From contig JASHUR010000098.1 of assembly GCA_030039895.1 (NCBI GenBank), forward strand, positions 1-8,795: 8,795 nt of DNA, written 5' to 3'. The stretch's first letter is position 1. Each line of letters begins with the position of its first letter. The notes beneath the pieces were generated by a model. It ran no database searches, had not been told where the DNA came from, and was given only the letters and a program-made list of their open reading frames with translations. Below are positions 1-5,985 of this stretch, piece by piece. The stretch is from Acidobacteriaceae bacterium. Its GTDB lineage: Bacteria; Acidobacteriota; Terriglobia; Terriglobales; Acidobacteriaceae. Position numbers and translations under genes: made by a program.

Positions 1-96
1 AACCCCGATCATCATCACCAGCGCCACGCAGACAATTCCCACCAGGGCAACCATGGCGGAGCGCGCACGCGGTCTTAATGACAGCAATCGCATCAT
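1..96 (-). CDS. N-terminal fragment of an exported or membrane protein (runs off the window)
   Basis: Only the first 32 codons are present. The reading begins MMRLLSLRPRARSAMVAL and continues into an unbroken hydrophobic stretch to the window edge, so it looks like a basic n-region followed by a signal peptide or first membrane helix. An in-frame TAG at 103-105 closes the frame upstream, so the start must be the ATG at 96 or the adjacent one at 93. No Shine-Dalgarno sequence precedes it. Instead a TATAGT hexamer (102-107) sits five bases before the ATG, an arrangement that would suit a leaderless transcript. The gene is divergent from the hydrolase at 288. The product cannot be named from this fragment. 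Confidence 0.55.
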   Translation of the reverse strand, partial: MMRLLSLRPRARSAMVALVGIVCVALVMMIGV

Positions 97-287
97 TCTT
101 GACTATAGCATTAACACGCAGTCACCTTATGGAGCATTCCCGCCTCAGCCGTTACCATCCTGCAAAATCCACTAAAATCGCCCTTCATGTGCAGTACAAA
201 TCGCTGCCTGCGCTAGACTAATCCGCAAGCGCCGCCTGGTATTCACGGCCGTTTCTTTATCTGTTGTTCTCTAACGGAGCAACCACT

Positions 288-1190
288 ATGCGGTCACTTC
301 TCTCCGCCGCCGCACTCACTTTTCTCGCAATCCTCATCGCCTCCAGCCCTTCGCAAGCCCGCGCCCAGCAGCATCTCGCCGAACAACATTTAATGGTCCC
401 GCGCTCTGACGGACACATGACCCCGCTGCTCGTCTACCCGCCCGAAGGCACCATCCACGGCTGCGCGCCACTCGCCGTCATCTCTCACGGCGCAGGAGGC
501 TCCGAGTACGGCTACCGCTATCTCGCCGAAGCCATGGCGCACCTCGGCTACACCACCGTCGTTATGGGACACAAAGAGAGCGACCGCTCCGCTCTGCGCG
601 ATGACATCCTCTCGCACGGCATCCGCCCTGGAATAGACGCCCTCGTCGTCAACACCCTAGCAGAACAGGACCGCCTCCTCGACGTTGGCGCTGCTCTCAA
701 ATGGGCCAACAGCCGGTGTCGTGCGCCGTTTCGCGTTCTGCTCGGTCACTCCATGGGCTCGGAAACCGTCATGCTCGAAGCCGGCGCGAAAAACATCATC
801 AATGTCGCCTCGCCGCCTGCCGGACAGGACCGCTTCAATGCATACGTCGCGCTCTCTCCCGAAGGTCCCGGAGTCGTCTTCTCGCAAAATGCCTGGCGCA
901 ATATCCGTAAGCCCATGCTCATCCTCACCGGCACCCGCGATCAGTCGCTCAAAGGAGGCCCCCAGGCCCGCCAGCTTCCCTGGCACAACCTTCCCGGTCT
1001 ACCCGATCATTGCCAGTGGATGGGCGTCATCAACGGCGCGACGCACATGAACTTCGCAGGCCGTGGATTCGGCCACCTCATGGTTGAGCCTTTAGTCACG
1101 CAGACCATCGCCACGTTTCTTCAGGGCGTCCGCCAGCACTCCTGCGTACTCCCTCCGCAAATTGCGCAAATGACTTTGACCGCAAAATAA
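288..1190 (+). CDS. Secreted alpha/beta hydrolase (dienelactone hydrolase/chlorophyllase-like)
   Basis: This is a 300-residue alpha/beta-hydrolase-fold protein, probably an exported esterase or lipase-like enzyme; the substrate cannot be told. I start it at the ATG at 288 because GGAG (276-279) lies eight bases upstream and the protein then opens with a clean signal peptide (MRSLLSAAALTFLAILIA, likely cut near ARA-QQ). A TTG at 264 would add eight residues with no ribosome site. The fold motifs are in order: oxyanion-loop SHGAGG (about 66-71), nucleophile elbow GHSMG with Ser155, acid Asp218 in TGTRD, and catalytic His253 in GATHMNF. Length and motif order fit predicted dienelactone hydrolases. 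A weak promoter may be TAAAAT at 173-178. It converges on the minus-strand operon ending at 1252, and I saw no clear terminator in the 61-bp gap. Confidence 0.85.
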   Translation: MRSLLSAAALTFLAILIASSPSQARAQQHLAEQHLMVPRSDGHMTPLLVYPPEGTIHGCAPLAVISHGAGGSEYGYRYLAEAMAHLGYTTVVMGHKESDRSALRDDILSHGIRPGIDALVVNTLAEQDRLLDVGAALKWANSRCRAPFRVLLGHSMGSETVMLEAGAKNIINVASPPAGQDRFNAYVALSPEGPGVVFSQNAWRNIRKPMLILTGTRDQSLKGGPQARQLPWHNLPGLPDHCQWMGVINGATHMNFAGRGFGHLMVEPLVTQTIATFLQGVRQHSCVLPPQIAQMTLTAK

Positions 1191-1251
1191 CGGGCCGTTA
1201 TCTTCAACTTTCGGTACGTAACCCGCGAGCCTCGCCGACAGCTCTTTCTTC

Positions 1252-1608
1252 TCAACCTGCCAGCCGCTCTCCGCGAAAATACTCCCGCACGTCTCCGCGA
1301 AACACCAGAAGATACCCGATCATCGCAAAGATCAACGCGTGCACCAGGATCCCTCGATGGTTTAACACAGAAATGACCGCCACGTGCCCGCCGATCCACA
1401 CCAGCGTCAGCCATCGCGCCCAGTTGCGTCCTCGCAGCAGAAACGCGCCGCATACGATCCCCGCCCCATCGATCAGCACAATCCATATCAGGTCATGCTC
1501 CGGCGGCCAAAGCGTCCGCGCATACATAAATCCGCGCACCAGCCCGAACGCGCCGGCCGCCATCATCAGCCAGCCCACAACCGTCACCGCAATGGGGCGT
1601 CGAATCAT
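1252..1608 (-). CDS. Small four-helix membrane protein of unknown function
   Basis: This is a 118-residue protein with four predicted membrane helices (roughly 6-27, 36-54, 58-77 and 82-98) and a basic and acidic C-terminal tail (RGDVREYFRGERLAG). I do not recognise a named family. I start it at the ATG at 1608, 11 bases after the stop of the VOC gene. A start at 1653 would overlap that gene by 34 bases and add a basic, non-hydrophobic extension. The only ribosome-site-like sequence is a weak GAG just upstream, so it may depend on read-through translation from the preceding gene. It is the last gene of the PadR-headed operon. Confidence 0.7.
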   Translation of the reverse strand: MIRRPIAVTVVGWLMMAAGAFGLVRGFMYARTLWPPEHDLIWIVLIDGAGIVCGAFLLRGRNWARWLTLVWIGGHVAVISVLNHRGILVHALIFAMIGYLLVFRGDVREYFRGERLAG

Positions 1609-1619
1609 ATGTCTCAGTG

Positions 1620-2060
1620 CTATTCGATAGGTCCGCGCAGCGTAGCGCCCCAATCCGCTGGACTCATATCACGCGCATGCCGTGAAAACAGCCAATGATG
1701 TCCCTCGAAATCTTCCACGCCATACTGCCGTTCACCATAAATCGTTTCGTGCAGCTCTTCCACTATCTTCACACCCGCCGATTTCGCGTGCTCGTAATGT
1801 CCATCGACGTCTTCCACAAATACAGTCAGGCTTTGCGTACTGCCGCCAAGCTCCTTGGGAGTCGAACGCCCGTCGCCTGCGCGCTTCACCATAATCCACG
1901 CCTTACCCAGCCGCAGTTGCGCGCCGCTCACAGGATCACCATACCGGTAATGCTCGACAAAGCCGAAGCTCCTGCCTAGCCACGCTACCGCCTCCTCCAC
2001 GTTGCGATACGCCACATGCGGTAGCACGCTGTCCGTTGGCACCGACCGGTTGAAAATCAT
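1620..2060 (-). CDS. VOC superfamily (glyoxalase/bleomycin-resistance fold) protein
   Basis: This 146-residue protein has the vicinal-oxygen-chelate fold. The first strand is LPHVAYRN with His15, followed by an amphipathic helix (VEEAVAWLGRSFGF). The second half has VFVEDVDGHYEHAKSAGVKIVEEL and the closing strand DFEGHHWLFSRH (about 117-128). The layout resembles PhnB-like and glyoxalase-like proteins common in environmental bacteria. Whether it binds metal or a drug cannot be settled here: His15 and the C-terminal EDFEGHHW region are the candidate ligand positions. The start is supported by GGAG (forward CTCC at 2070-2073) nine bases before the ATG. It lies 38 bp after the DUF2306-like gene and 11 bp before the small membrane protein, so it is most likely the third gene of the operon. 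Confidence 0.85.
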   Translation of the reverse strand: MIFNRSVPTDSVLPHVAYRNVEEAVAWLGRSFGFVEHYRYGDPVSGAQLRLGKAWIMVKRAGDGRSTPKELGGSTQSLTVFVEDVDGHYEHAKSAGVKIVEELHETIYGERQYGVEDFEGHHWLFSRHARDMSPADWGATLRGPIE

Positions 2061-2098
2061 CGCAGTTCACTCCGTCGTAGTTACCGTATATCAGACTT

Positions 2099-2788
2099 CT
2101 ACGCCACCACCCGCCGCGGCGTAAACTTCTGCCGGTAATAGGCTGTCGTCATAATAATCGCCGGAACCCCGACTGCGGTCGGCAGCACCCAAAGCCACCA
2201 CGGACTTCCGCCCAGCCGCGGGCCGATCGTTACCACACAGAACGCCGTCCACGCCGCGATATAGCTCCCGATCATTCCCTGCAAATGCGCGTACCACCAG
2301 AACATCTTCTCCTTTGGCGGATGCGTGAACCTCCACATCGCACTTGCCGCAATCCACATCCCGATCCCGCCAAACACCATCGCCGGAATCCCCAGTCCCT
2401 GCACCCACTCCGGTCTCACGGCTCCAAACAGCGCCAGCAATGCGCTCGCCGCAAAGCACACCACAGCCGCAAACCAGTCCAGCGCCTTCGTTGTCTTCTC
2501 TCCCTTGTAGGCTGCTTTCTGCCCCAGCACGCGATACGCCGTAAACGCCGTATAGAAGCTGAAGATCGCCACCAGCCCCAGAAACAACAACGGACGATAC
2601 GCCGCCATCGTCAGTGCCGTCACCGCCACGCCCGCCATCGACCAGAAGTAGATCTTCCCCCACAAGCGGTGCGCTTTTCCGCCCTTCGCCGTCACCAAAG
2701 CCAGCGGAGCAAGCACAAACGCCCCAGACCCTGCCGTTATATGCAGCCCCAGTATCACGTTCACCCACATCGGATCATGCCCTTGCAT
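2099..2788 (-). CDS. Seven-helix membrane protein, DUF2306-like
   Basis: This 229-residue polytopic protein has about seven membrane helices (about 8-32, 46-63, 65-84, 104-122, 131-150, 166-188, 196-216). The loop AHRLWGKIYFWSM (39-51) resembles the His-Arg-x-x-Gly signature of DUF2306 proteins, and four histidines stand out (H16, H40, H156, H168), three of them near helix ends. The biochemical role of this family is not known to me. PadR's stop and an ATG form TGATG (ATG at 2794), but the next in-frame ATG at 2788 has GAGG (2797-2800) eight bases upstream, so I prefer 2788. Either way the gene is tightly coupled to the regulator. It is the probable main target of the local PadR repressor. 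Confidence 0.75.
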   Translation of the reverse strand: MQGHDPMWVNVILGLHITAGSGAFVLAPLALVTAKGGKAHRLWGKIYFWSMAGVAVTALTMAAYRPLLFLGLVAIFSFYTAFTAYRVLGQKAAYKGEKTTKALDWFAAVVCFAASALLALFGAVRPEWVQGLGIPAMVFGGIGMWIAASAMWRFTHPPKEKMFWWYAHLQGMIGSYIAAWTAFCVVTIGPRLGGSPWWLWVLPTAVGVPAIIMTTAYYRQKFTPRRVVA

Positions 2789-2793
2789 CGCCA

Positions 2794-3348
2794 TCACCTC
2801 GATTTCGTAATTTTCTTCAGCTCCTTCAGCATGTCTTTGCACCATTCCTCCTGCGCCTTCGCCATGTACTCGCCATAGCTCAGCGTCATCAACCAGAATG
2901 GCTTCTGCGGATGCCTCCCGCCTTCCCGCTCAACACGTGCCCGCGTCGCCTTCAGTTCTTCAAGTTCCTTTTCGCACGCAGTCAGTTTTCGCTCAATGTG
3001 TTCCGTGACTGTGTCCGCATCCGTCAATCCGCCAAAAAACACCTTCAGCAGCAGCTCGCTGCGCGGAACCTCCGGCTCGGCCCGCACCTTCAGCCACGCC
3101 TGCAGCGCCTTCTTCCCAGCCGCCGTCAATGTATAAACAATCCGCTCGGGCCTGCCGGCATTCCGTTCTGTCCGTTTCTTCACCATCCCATCCACAGCCA
3201 GCCTCTTCAGCGACGGATAAATCTGCCCATACCCCTCACGCCAGAAATGCCCCACCGACCACTCGCTCAACTGCTTCAGGTCGTAGCCCGACATCTCGCC
3301 CAGGCTCAAAAGCCCCATCAGTGCAAACTGGCTCTGGTTTGTCTTCAT
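2794..3348 (-). CDS. PadR-family transcriptional repressor
   Basis: This 184-residue regulator has the PadR winged helix at about residues 5-90 (FALMGLLSLGEMSGYDLKQL, then GQIYPSLKRLAVDGMV, then the wing with RPERIVYTLTAAGKKAL). A charged helical C-terminal half follows, of the type used for dimerisation (ERKLTACEKELEELKATRARVE). Such proteins usually repress their own operon and are released by small phenolic or drug-like ligands or by unknown cues. It heads a four-gene minus-strand operon. No Shine-Dalgarno sequence precedes the ATG. The start codon lies inside one arm of a perfect inverted repeat (3347-3376), and a TATAGT hexamer (3355-3360) sits six bases upstream of it. Both suggest autorepression and a very short or absent leader. 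The effector is unknown. Confidence 0.9.
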   Translation of the reverse strand: MKTNQSQFALMGLLSLGEMSGYDLKQLSEWSVGHFWREGYGQIYPSLKRLAVDGMVKKRTERNAGRPERIVYTLTAAGKKALQAWLKVRAEPEVPRSELLLKVFFGGLTDADTVTEHIERKLTACEKELEELKATRARVEREGGRHPQKPFWLMTLSYGEYMAKAQEEWCKDMLKELKKITKSR

Positions 3349-3376
3349 ATCAAAACTATATATATCTTTTTGATAT
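3347..3376 (-). promoter_or_regulatory. Probable PadR operator and promoter
   Basis: ATATCAAAA (3347-3355) and TTTTGATAT (3368-3376) form a perfect 9-bp inverted repeat with a 12-bp AT-only-like centre that is itself nearly self-complementary (TATATATA at 3357-3364). In an otherwise GC-rich region this island is conspicuous. It overlaps the first bases of the PadR gene and contains TATAGT/TATATA hexamers usable as a -10 element. TTGCAT (reading minus, 3386-3381) is a poor -35 candidate. AT-rich dyads over their own promoter are known for PadR proteins; binding here is inference. Confidence 0.65.
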
Positions 3377-3384
3377 AAATATGC

Positions 3385-3420
3385 AAGAAAAAAGCGCCAG
3401 ACCCATCTGCCCGGCGCTTT
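3385..3420 (-). terminator. Rho-independent terminator of the TPR gene
   Basis: On the minus strand AAAGCGCC (3420-3413) pairs perfectly with GGCGCTTT (3398-3391) around a 14-base loop. The run TTTTTTCTT (3393-3385) follows directly. It lies 16 bp past the stop of the TPR gene and ends at the likely upstream edge of the PadR promoter, so it insulates the two units. Confidence 0.85.
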
Positions 3421-3436
3421 CTACCTTAAGGTTTGT

Positions 3437-4570
3437 CTAGTTGGCCCCCGCCTTCTGGAGCTGCGCAATCTGCTGCTCCACCAATGTACGATTCGGCCCC
3501 GGCTTCATATAGGTCAGGCTGTGCTGCAGATGGTGCAGCGCCCCCGTTAAATCACCCTGGCTTGCCAGCATCACCGCCAGCAGTTGCTCCGTATTCGGCG
3601 CCGTATGCTGCGGATCCATTGCCAGCGACTTCTTCGCGCTCTCCTCCGCTGCATCCACGTTGCCAAGGTTGTAGTTGCCCACCGCGTTGTAATACAAAAT
3701 CTGCGGATTGCCCTCCGGATTCAGCTTCAGCCACGCGTCCGTCGCGTCCTTCACTTCCTTCCAGTTCTTCTGGTCGGCAGCGAGCTCGGCCATCGGCAGA
3801 TAGGGCGACACATAATTCGGATCTGCCGCCGCCGCCTTCTGGTAGGCGCTGAGTGCATTTGCCGGCTTGTCCGCTTGCTCCAGCTTGCCCAGGTGATACC
3901 ACGCGTCCGCAAAATTCGGGTCGACCTTTACCGTCTTTTGCAGGTCTTTTCGCGCGCCCCCTGCATTGCCCTTCACAAATTGCTCGCGCGCCTCGTCATA
4001 CATCTTCAACGCATCCGGAGACGCCTTCGCATAGGTCTCGCTCATGGACGATCCCGCTGCCGCACTGTTCGGCGTCAGCGTAACTGTCCCCAGGTCTGGA
4101 TTGTCCATGATCGATGTGAACGCGATGTGCAGCGAAGTCGATTTGAATCCCGGCAGCTCCGCGTGAATATTGCAGCCCGTCAGTTGCGCGGCAGTCGCTT
4201 GGTGCTGCCCGGGATGAGGCGAGAGCTCGGAATACAGCGGGTCCTCCTTCGCTGGACGGATCATGAAACTACCCTTTGCGTCCGTGGTCGTGCGGTACTG
4301 GACAACATCGTTGTTGCAGACCACAACAACCGCAATCGGGTCCCAGGGCGCGGGTGCATCCTCTACTGCGACTTTGCCCATGAAAAACACGCTGCCATTC
4401 TGCGTCTCATCCAGGCGATTGAAGTTGGCATCCTTGCCAAACCCGCTTGTCGCCTCCGGTCCGGCCGTTCTCTCTGACGGGGTAGCTCCCTGCGTCGACT
4501 GAGCACTCACTTGCACGCTCAAACAAAGTCCCAATAGAATCCCAACCAAAATACTCAGTTTGCCTCGCAT
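3437..4570 (-). CDS. Secreted TPR protein with carboxypeptidase-regulatory-like N-terminal domain
   Basis: This 377-residue exported protein has a signal peptide at 1-23 (LSILVGILLGLCLSVQVSA, cut before QS). It is followed by a Ser/Thr/Gly-rich linker and then a beta-rich region (about 60-165) with a TTTDAKGSF motif typical of carboxypeptidase-regulatory-like, Ig-type domains. From about 185 to 356 there are roughly five tetratricopeptide repeats, with phrases such as NFADAWYHLGKLEQ and NPQILYYNAVGNYNLGN followed by NVDAAEESAKKSLAMDP. It probably acts as a periplasmic scaffold; no catalytic residues are evident. Ahead of the ATG is only a G-run (4577-4581, six bases away). A 39-codon candidate leader ORF overlaps the start by 16 bases and may couple its translation. 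A strong terminator follows at 3385-3420. Confidence 0.85.
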   Translation of the reverse strand: MRGKLSILVGILLGLCLSVQVSAQSTQGATPSERTAGPEATSGFGKDANFNRLDETQNGSVFFMGKVAVEDAPAPWDPIAVVVVCNNDVVQYRTTTDAKGSFMIRPAKEDPLYSELSPHPGQHQATAAQLTGCNIHAELPGFKSTSLHIAFTSIMDNPDLGTVTLTPNSAAAGSSMSETYAKASPDALKMYDEAREQFVKGNAGGARKDLQKTVKVDPNFADAWYHLGKLEQADKPANALSAYQKAAAADPNYVSPYLPMAELAADQKNWKEVKDATDAWLKLNPEGNPQILYYNAVGNYNLGNVDAAEESAKKSLAMDPQHTAPNTEQLLAVMLASQGDLTGALHHLQHSLTYMKPGPNRTLVEQQIAQLQKAGAN

Positions 4571-4674
4571 GGATTACCCCCAACAAACATAGAGTTACGG
4601 CTCGCACACTCGACGCGCCGCGTCTTAAGAACGTTCAACATTATCTGCCCCAGCCGGACGCCCCGTCCACCCAT
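4555..4674 (-). CDS. Candidate 39-residue leader ORF overlapping the TPR gene start (doubtful)
   Basis: An ATG at 4674 opens 39 codons (MGGRGVRLGQIMLNVLKTRR and on) ending in TGA at 4555-4557, 16 bases inside the TPR gene. Its support is GAGGAGG (4681-4687 read minus) six bases before the ATG, the best ribosome site near the TPR gene, plus an overlap suited to translational coupling. Against it: the peptide matches no family I know and the composition is unremarkable for a chance frame in GC-rich DNA. It could also be simply 5' untranslated leader. Confidence 0.25.
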   Translation of the reverse strand: MGGRGVRLGQIMLNVLKTRRVECASRNSMFVGGNPCEAN

Positions 4675-4884
4675 CCATAGCCTCCTCGCTGGCAGGAGGG
4701 CTGCGTCTATCAGCCGAAGCTGAATATTCACGAATCCGTGCCGGACAGCGGTATCTGCCTGCGCCAATATCCACCTCCGCAGGCGCTGCTTCCCCCGTCT
4801 CCATCCGCTCTGGTGCCTAAGCAGAAGAAGATCGTTGACCCGCAAGTGCGCTGAAGGCAAATCAGGAACGCCAAGCAGTCCGAA
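4571..4884. other. 314-bp intergenic region between two minus-strand genes
   Basis: This gap separates the NTF2-like gene from the TPR gene. It holds the SD/anti-SD hairpin (4679-4702), the candidate leader ORF and a small GACGC-gcc-GCGTC hairpin (4612-4624). A plus-strand frame is open at 4681-4854, but it lacks a start codon and I do not count it as a gene. No convincing -35/-10 pair for the TPR gene and no classical terminator for the upstream gene were found, so the two may be partly co-transcribed. Confidence 0.5.
4679..4702 (-). promoter_or_regulatory. Hairpin pairing AGGAGG with CCTCCT in the TPR gene leader
   Basis: In the minus-strand RNA, CCTCCT (4699-4694) pairs perfectly with AGGAGG (4686-4681) across a seven-base loop. 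Two more pairs (AG with CT) form past one bulged C. The downstream arm is the Shine-Dalgarno sequence of the candidate leader ORF, so folding would hide it. No U-run follows, so a standard terminator is unlikely, though it could still slow transcription coming from the gene at 4885-5337. Confidence 0.4.
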
Positions 4885-5337
4885 TTACATCCCCTCAGCG
4901 TCAGTTTCCTGGTGGAATGGCGACACCCATTTGCCACCCTTCTTTTGCCACAGTGAAGCGGCAATGACTTTTCCGGCTTGTCTCTTGCCCGAGCAGGTTG
5001 CGTCCTGCGTGGCGGTGTAGGTCATCAGCACAGTATCCTTGCTGAGCCACATAAATGAGAAGTCGGAGAGTGAAAAGCTCTTAACGTCGCATGTAGAGCT
5101 CGAAAAGCCATTCACGATTTGCTGTTTGCCCTTCTCGACCGCCCCGTCGGCGATATTAATGGAGTCCGCCGGTATCATCTTTGCGACGGCATTTGGGTTG
5201 TGGTCCTTCCAGCCCTGCCAGCCAGCCTGTTCTTTGGCTTCAAGAGCCTTCTCTACACTTGCGTTCGTCTGCGCGTACAACGTGACCCCGGATAACAGCA
5301 GTGCGAAACCAAGTGCCATCAAAGAGATTCGACGCAT
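4885..5337 (-). CDS. Secreted NTF2-like / DUF4440-SnoaL-fold protein
   Basis: This 150-residue protein has a signal peptide (MRRISLMALGFALLLSGVTLYAQ, cut near residue 22) and a single NTF2-like domain. The domain begins with the long helix VEKALEAKEQAGWQGWKDHN, followed by a beta sheet (INIADGAVEKGKQQIV, then FSFMWLSKDTVLMTYTAT) and the closing strand KWVSPFHQETDAE typical of DUF4440-type proteins. Two cysteines (C83, C115) could form a periplasmic disulfide. Family members include both enzymes and ligand binders, and no active site is evident here. The start at 5337 is fixed by GGAGGTGG (5341-5348 read minus). A longer frame to 5397 would begin inside the -35 box of its own promoter. Transcription is probably strong and constitutive. 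Confidence 0.85.
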   Translation of the reverse strand: MRRISLMALGFALLLSGVTLYAQTNASVEKALEAKEQAGWQGWKDHNPNAVAKMIPADSINIADGAVEKGKQQIVNGFSSSTCDVKSFSLSDFSFMWLSKDTVLMTYTATQDATCSGKRQAGKVIAASLWQKKGGKWVSPFHQETDAEGM

Positions 5338-5367
5338 GTTCCACCTCCAGTCGCGTATCGCCGGAGA

Positions 5368-5397
5368 ACTATAGGTCGTGGGCGAACATCGTGTCAA
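5368..5397 (-). promoter_or_regulatory. Sigma-70-type promoter of the NTF2-like gene
   Basis: Read on the minus strand, TTGACA (5397-5392, perfect -35) is followed after 18 bp by TATAGT (5373-5368, five of six matches to the -10 consensus). The predicted transcript starts near 5361, leaving a leader of about 24 bases with a strong GGAGGTGG ribosome site. Confidence 0.75.
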
Positions 5398-5457
5398 GAA
5401 TCACGAGATTTTGAGCCGATCTCTCATCAGAGCGGGTGGCTGGCCGGCTATCGTTAC

Positions 5458-5519
5458 CTTAGAGACGTTGTCTAAGACGTGTAGATCTACCTTCCGGTCA
5501 GTATGGGAAACTGGTGACC
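5458..5519. repeat. Cluster of inverted repeats in the divergent regulatory region
   Basis: Three dyads lie in 62 bp. CTTAGA (5458-5463) mirrors TCTAAG (5471-5476) over 7 bp. GTAGATCTAC (5481-5490) is a perfect 10-bp palindrome. GGTCA (5496-5500) mirrors TGACC (5515-5519), with an inner CAGT/ACTG pair. They lie between the NTF2-like promoter and the PilZ promoter, so they are candidate operators for either gene. No U-run suggests termination. Confidence 0.4.
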
Positions 5520-5535
5520 AAGGTTGAATAAAGAG

Positions 5536-5565
5536 TAGACTTTAGTAATTCCCCGGTACTATACT
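5536..5565 (+). promoter_or_regulatory. Likely promoter of the PilZ-response regulator pair
   Basis: TAGACT (5536-5541, four of six matches to TTGACA) lies 18 bp ahead of TATACT (5560-5565, five of six matches to TATAAT). Transcription would begin near 5572, giving a leader of about 50 bases with GAGGA (5606-5610) as ribosome site, 12 bases before the PilZ ATG, which is longer than usual. Confidence 0.5.
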
Positions 5566-5622
5566 TCCATCTAATTTCAGTCGGGCCCCTCGTAGAATTA
5601 CGGTTGAGGAACCCTACCGAAA

Positions 5623-5985
5623 ATGAATGATCGTTATGAGCAATACCGTCTGGACCCTGGAAATCTTGAAGAGCGCTCCGCTGTGCGCTTTCCATTGTCG
5701 CTGCCGGTTCACGTAATCGCCTCGAACAAGTTCTACGAAGCCACGACCGAAAACATCTCGGCAAATGGCATCTTGTTCAAGCTGAATGAGGTCCTTACGC
5801 CCGGAACAGAGGTAGACTTCCTCATCCAGGTGCAGTCGGGAGGCGAAACCAATCCGGAGACCGCAGCAATCCATTGCCTTGGCCGTGTTGTACGGGCCTA
5901 TCAGGACGGCGATCAGGCTCATGCCGCCGCCGTCATTGACGAATATAGGTTTCAGAATGAAGAGAATGGCACGAACGAAGAATGA
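5623..5985 (+). CDS. PilZ domain protein (probable c-di-GMP receptor)
   Basis: This is a 120-residue single-domain protein. It carries both halves of the PilZ c-di-GMP binding signature: RSAVR (Arg18 and Arg22, the RxxxR motif) and NISANG (Asn44, Ser46, Gly49, the D/NxSxxG motif). The beta-barrel strands follow (GTEVDFLIQV, CLGRVVRAY, HAAAVIDEYRF), and the C-terminus is acidic. It is therefore likely to bind cyclic di-GMP in the cytoplasm. The stop overlaps the start of the response regulator as ATGA, which implies equal production and a joint function. Its codons are noticeably less C-ending than those of the downstream genes. Confidence 0.9.
   Translation: MNDRYEQYRLDPGNLEERSAVRFPLSLPVHVIASNKFYEATTENISANGILFKLNEVLTPGTEVDFLIQVQSGGETNPETAAIHCLGRVVRAYQDGDQAHAAAVIDEYRFQNEENGTNEE

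Noticed and set aside
1191..1251. Possible bidirectional terminator between the convergent hydrolase and PadR operon
   Set aside because: Only a 4-bp stem (GCGA/TCGC) could be found, with no adjoining T-run on either strand.
4681..4854. Plus-strand open frame of 57 codons (includes GCVYQPKLNIHESVPDSG)
   Set aside because: It has no ATG and no ribosome site, follows an in-frame TAG, and is rich in Pro and Ala as expected of a chance frame in GC-rich DNA.
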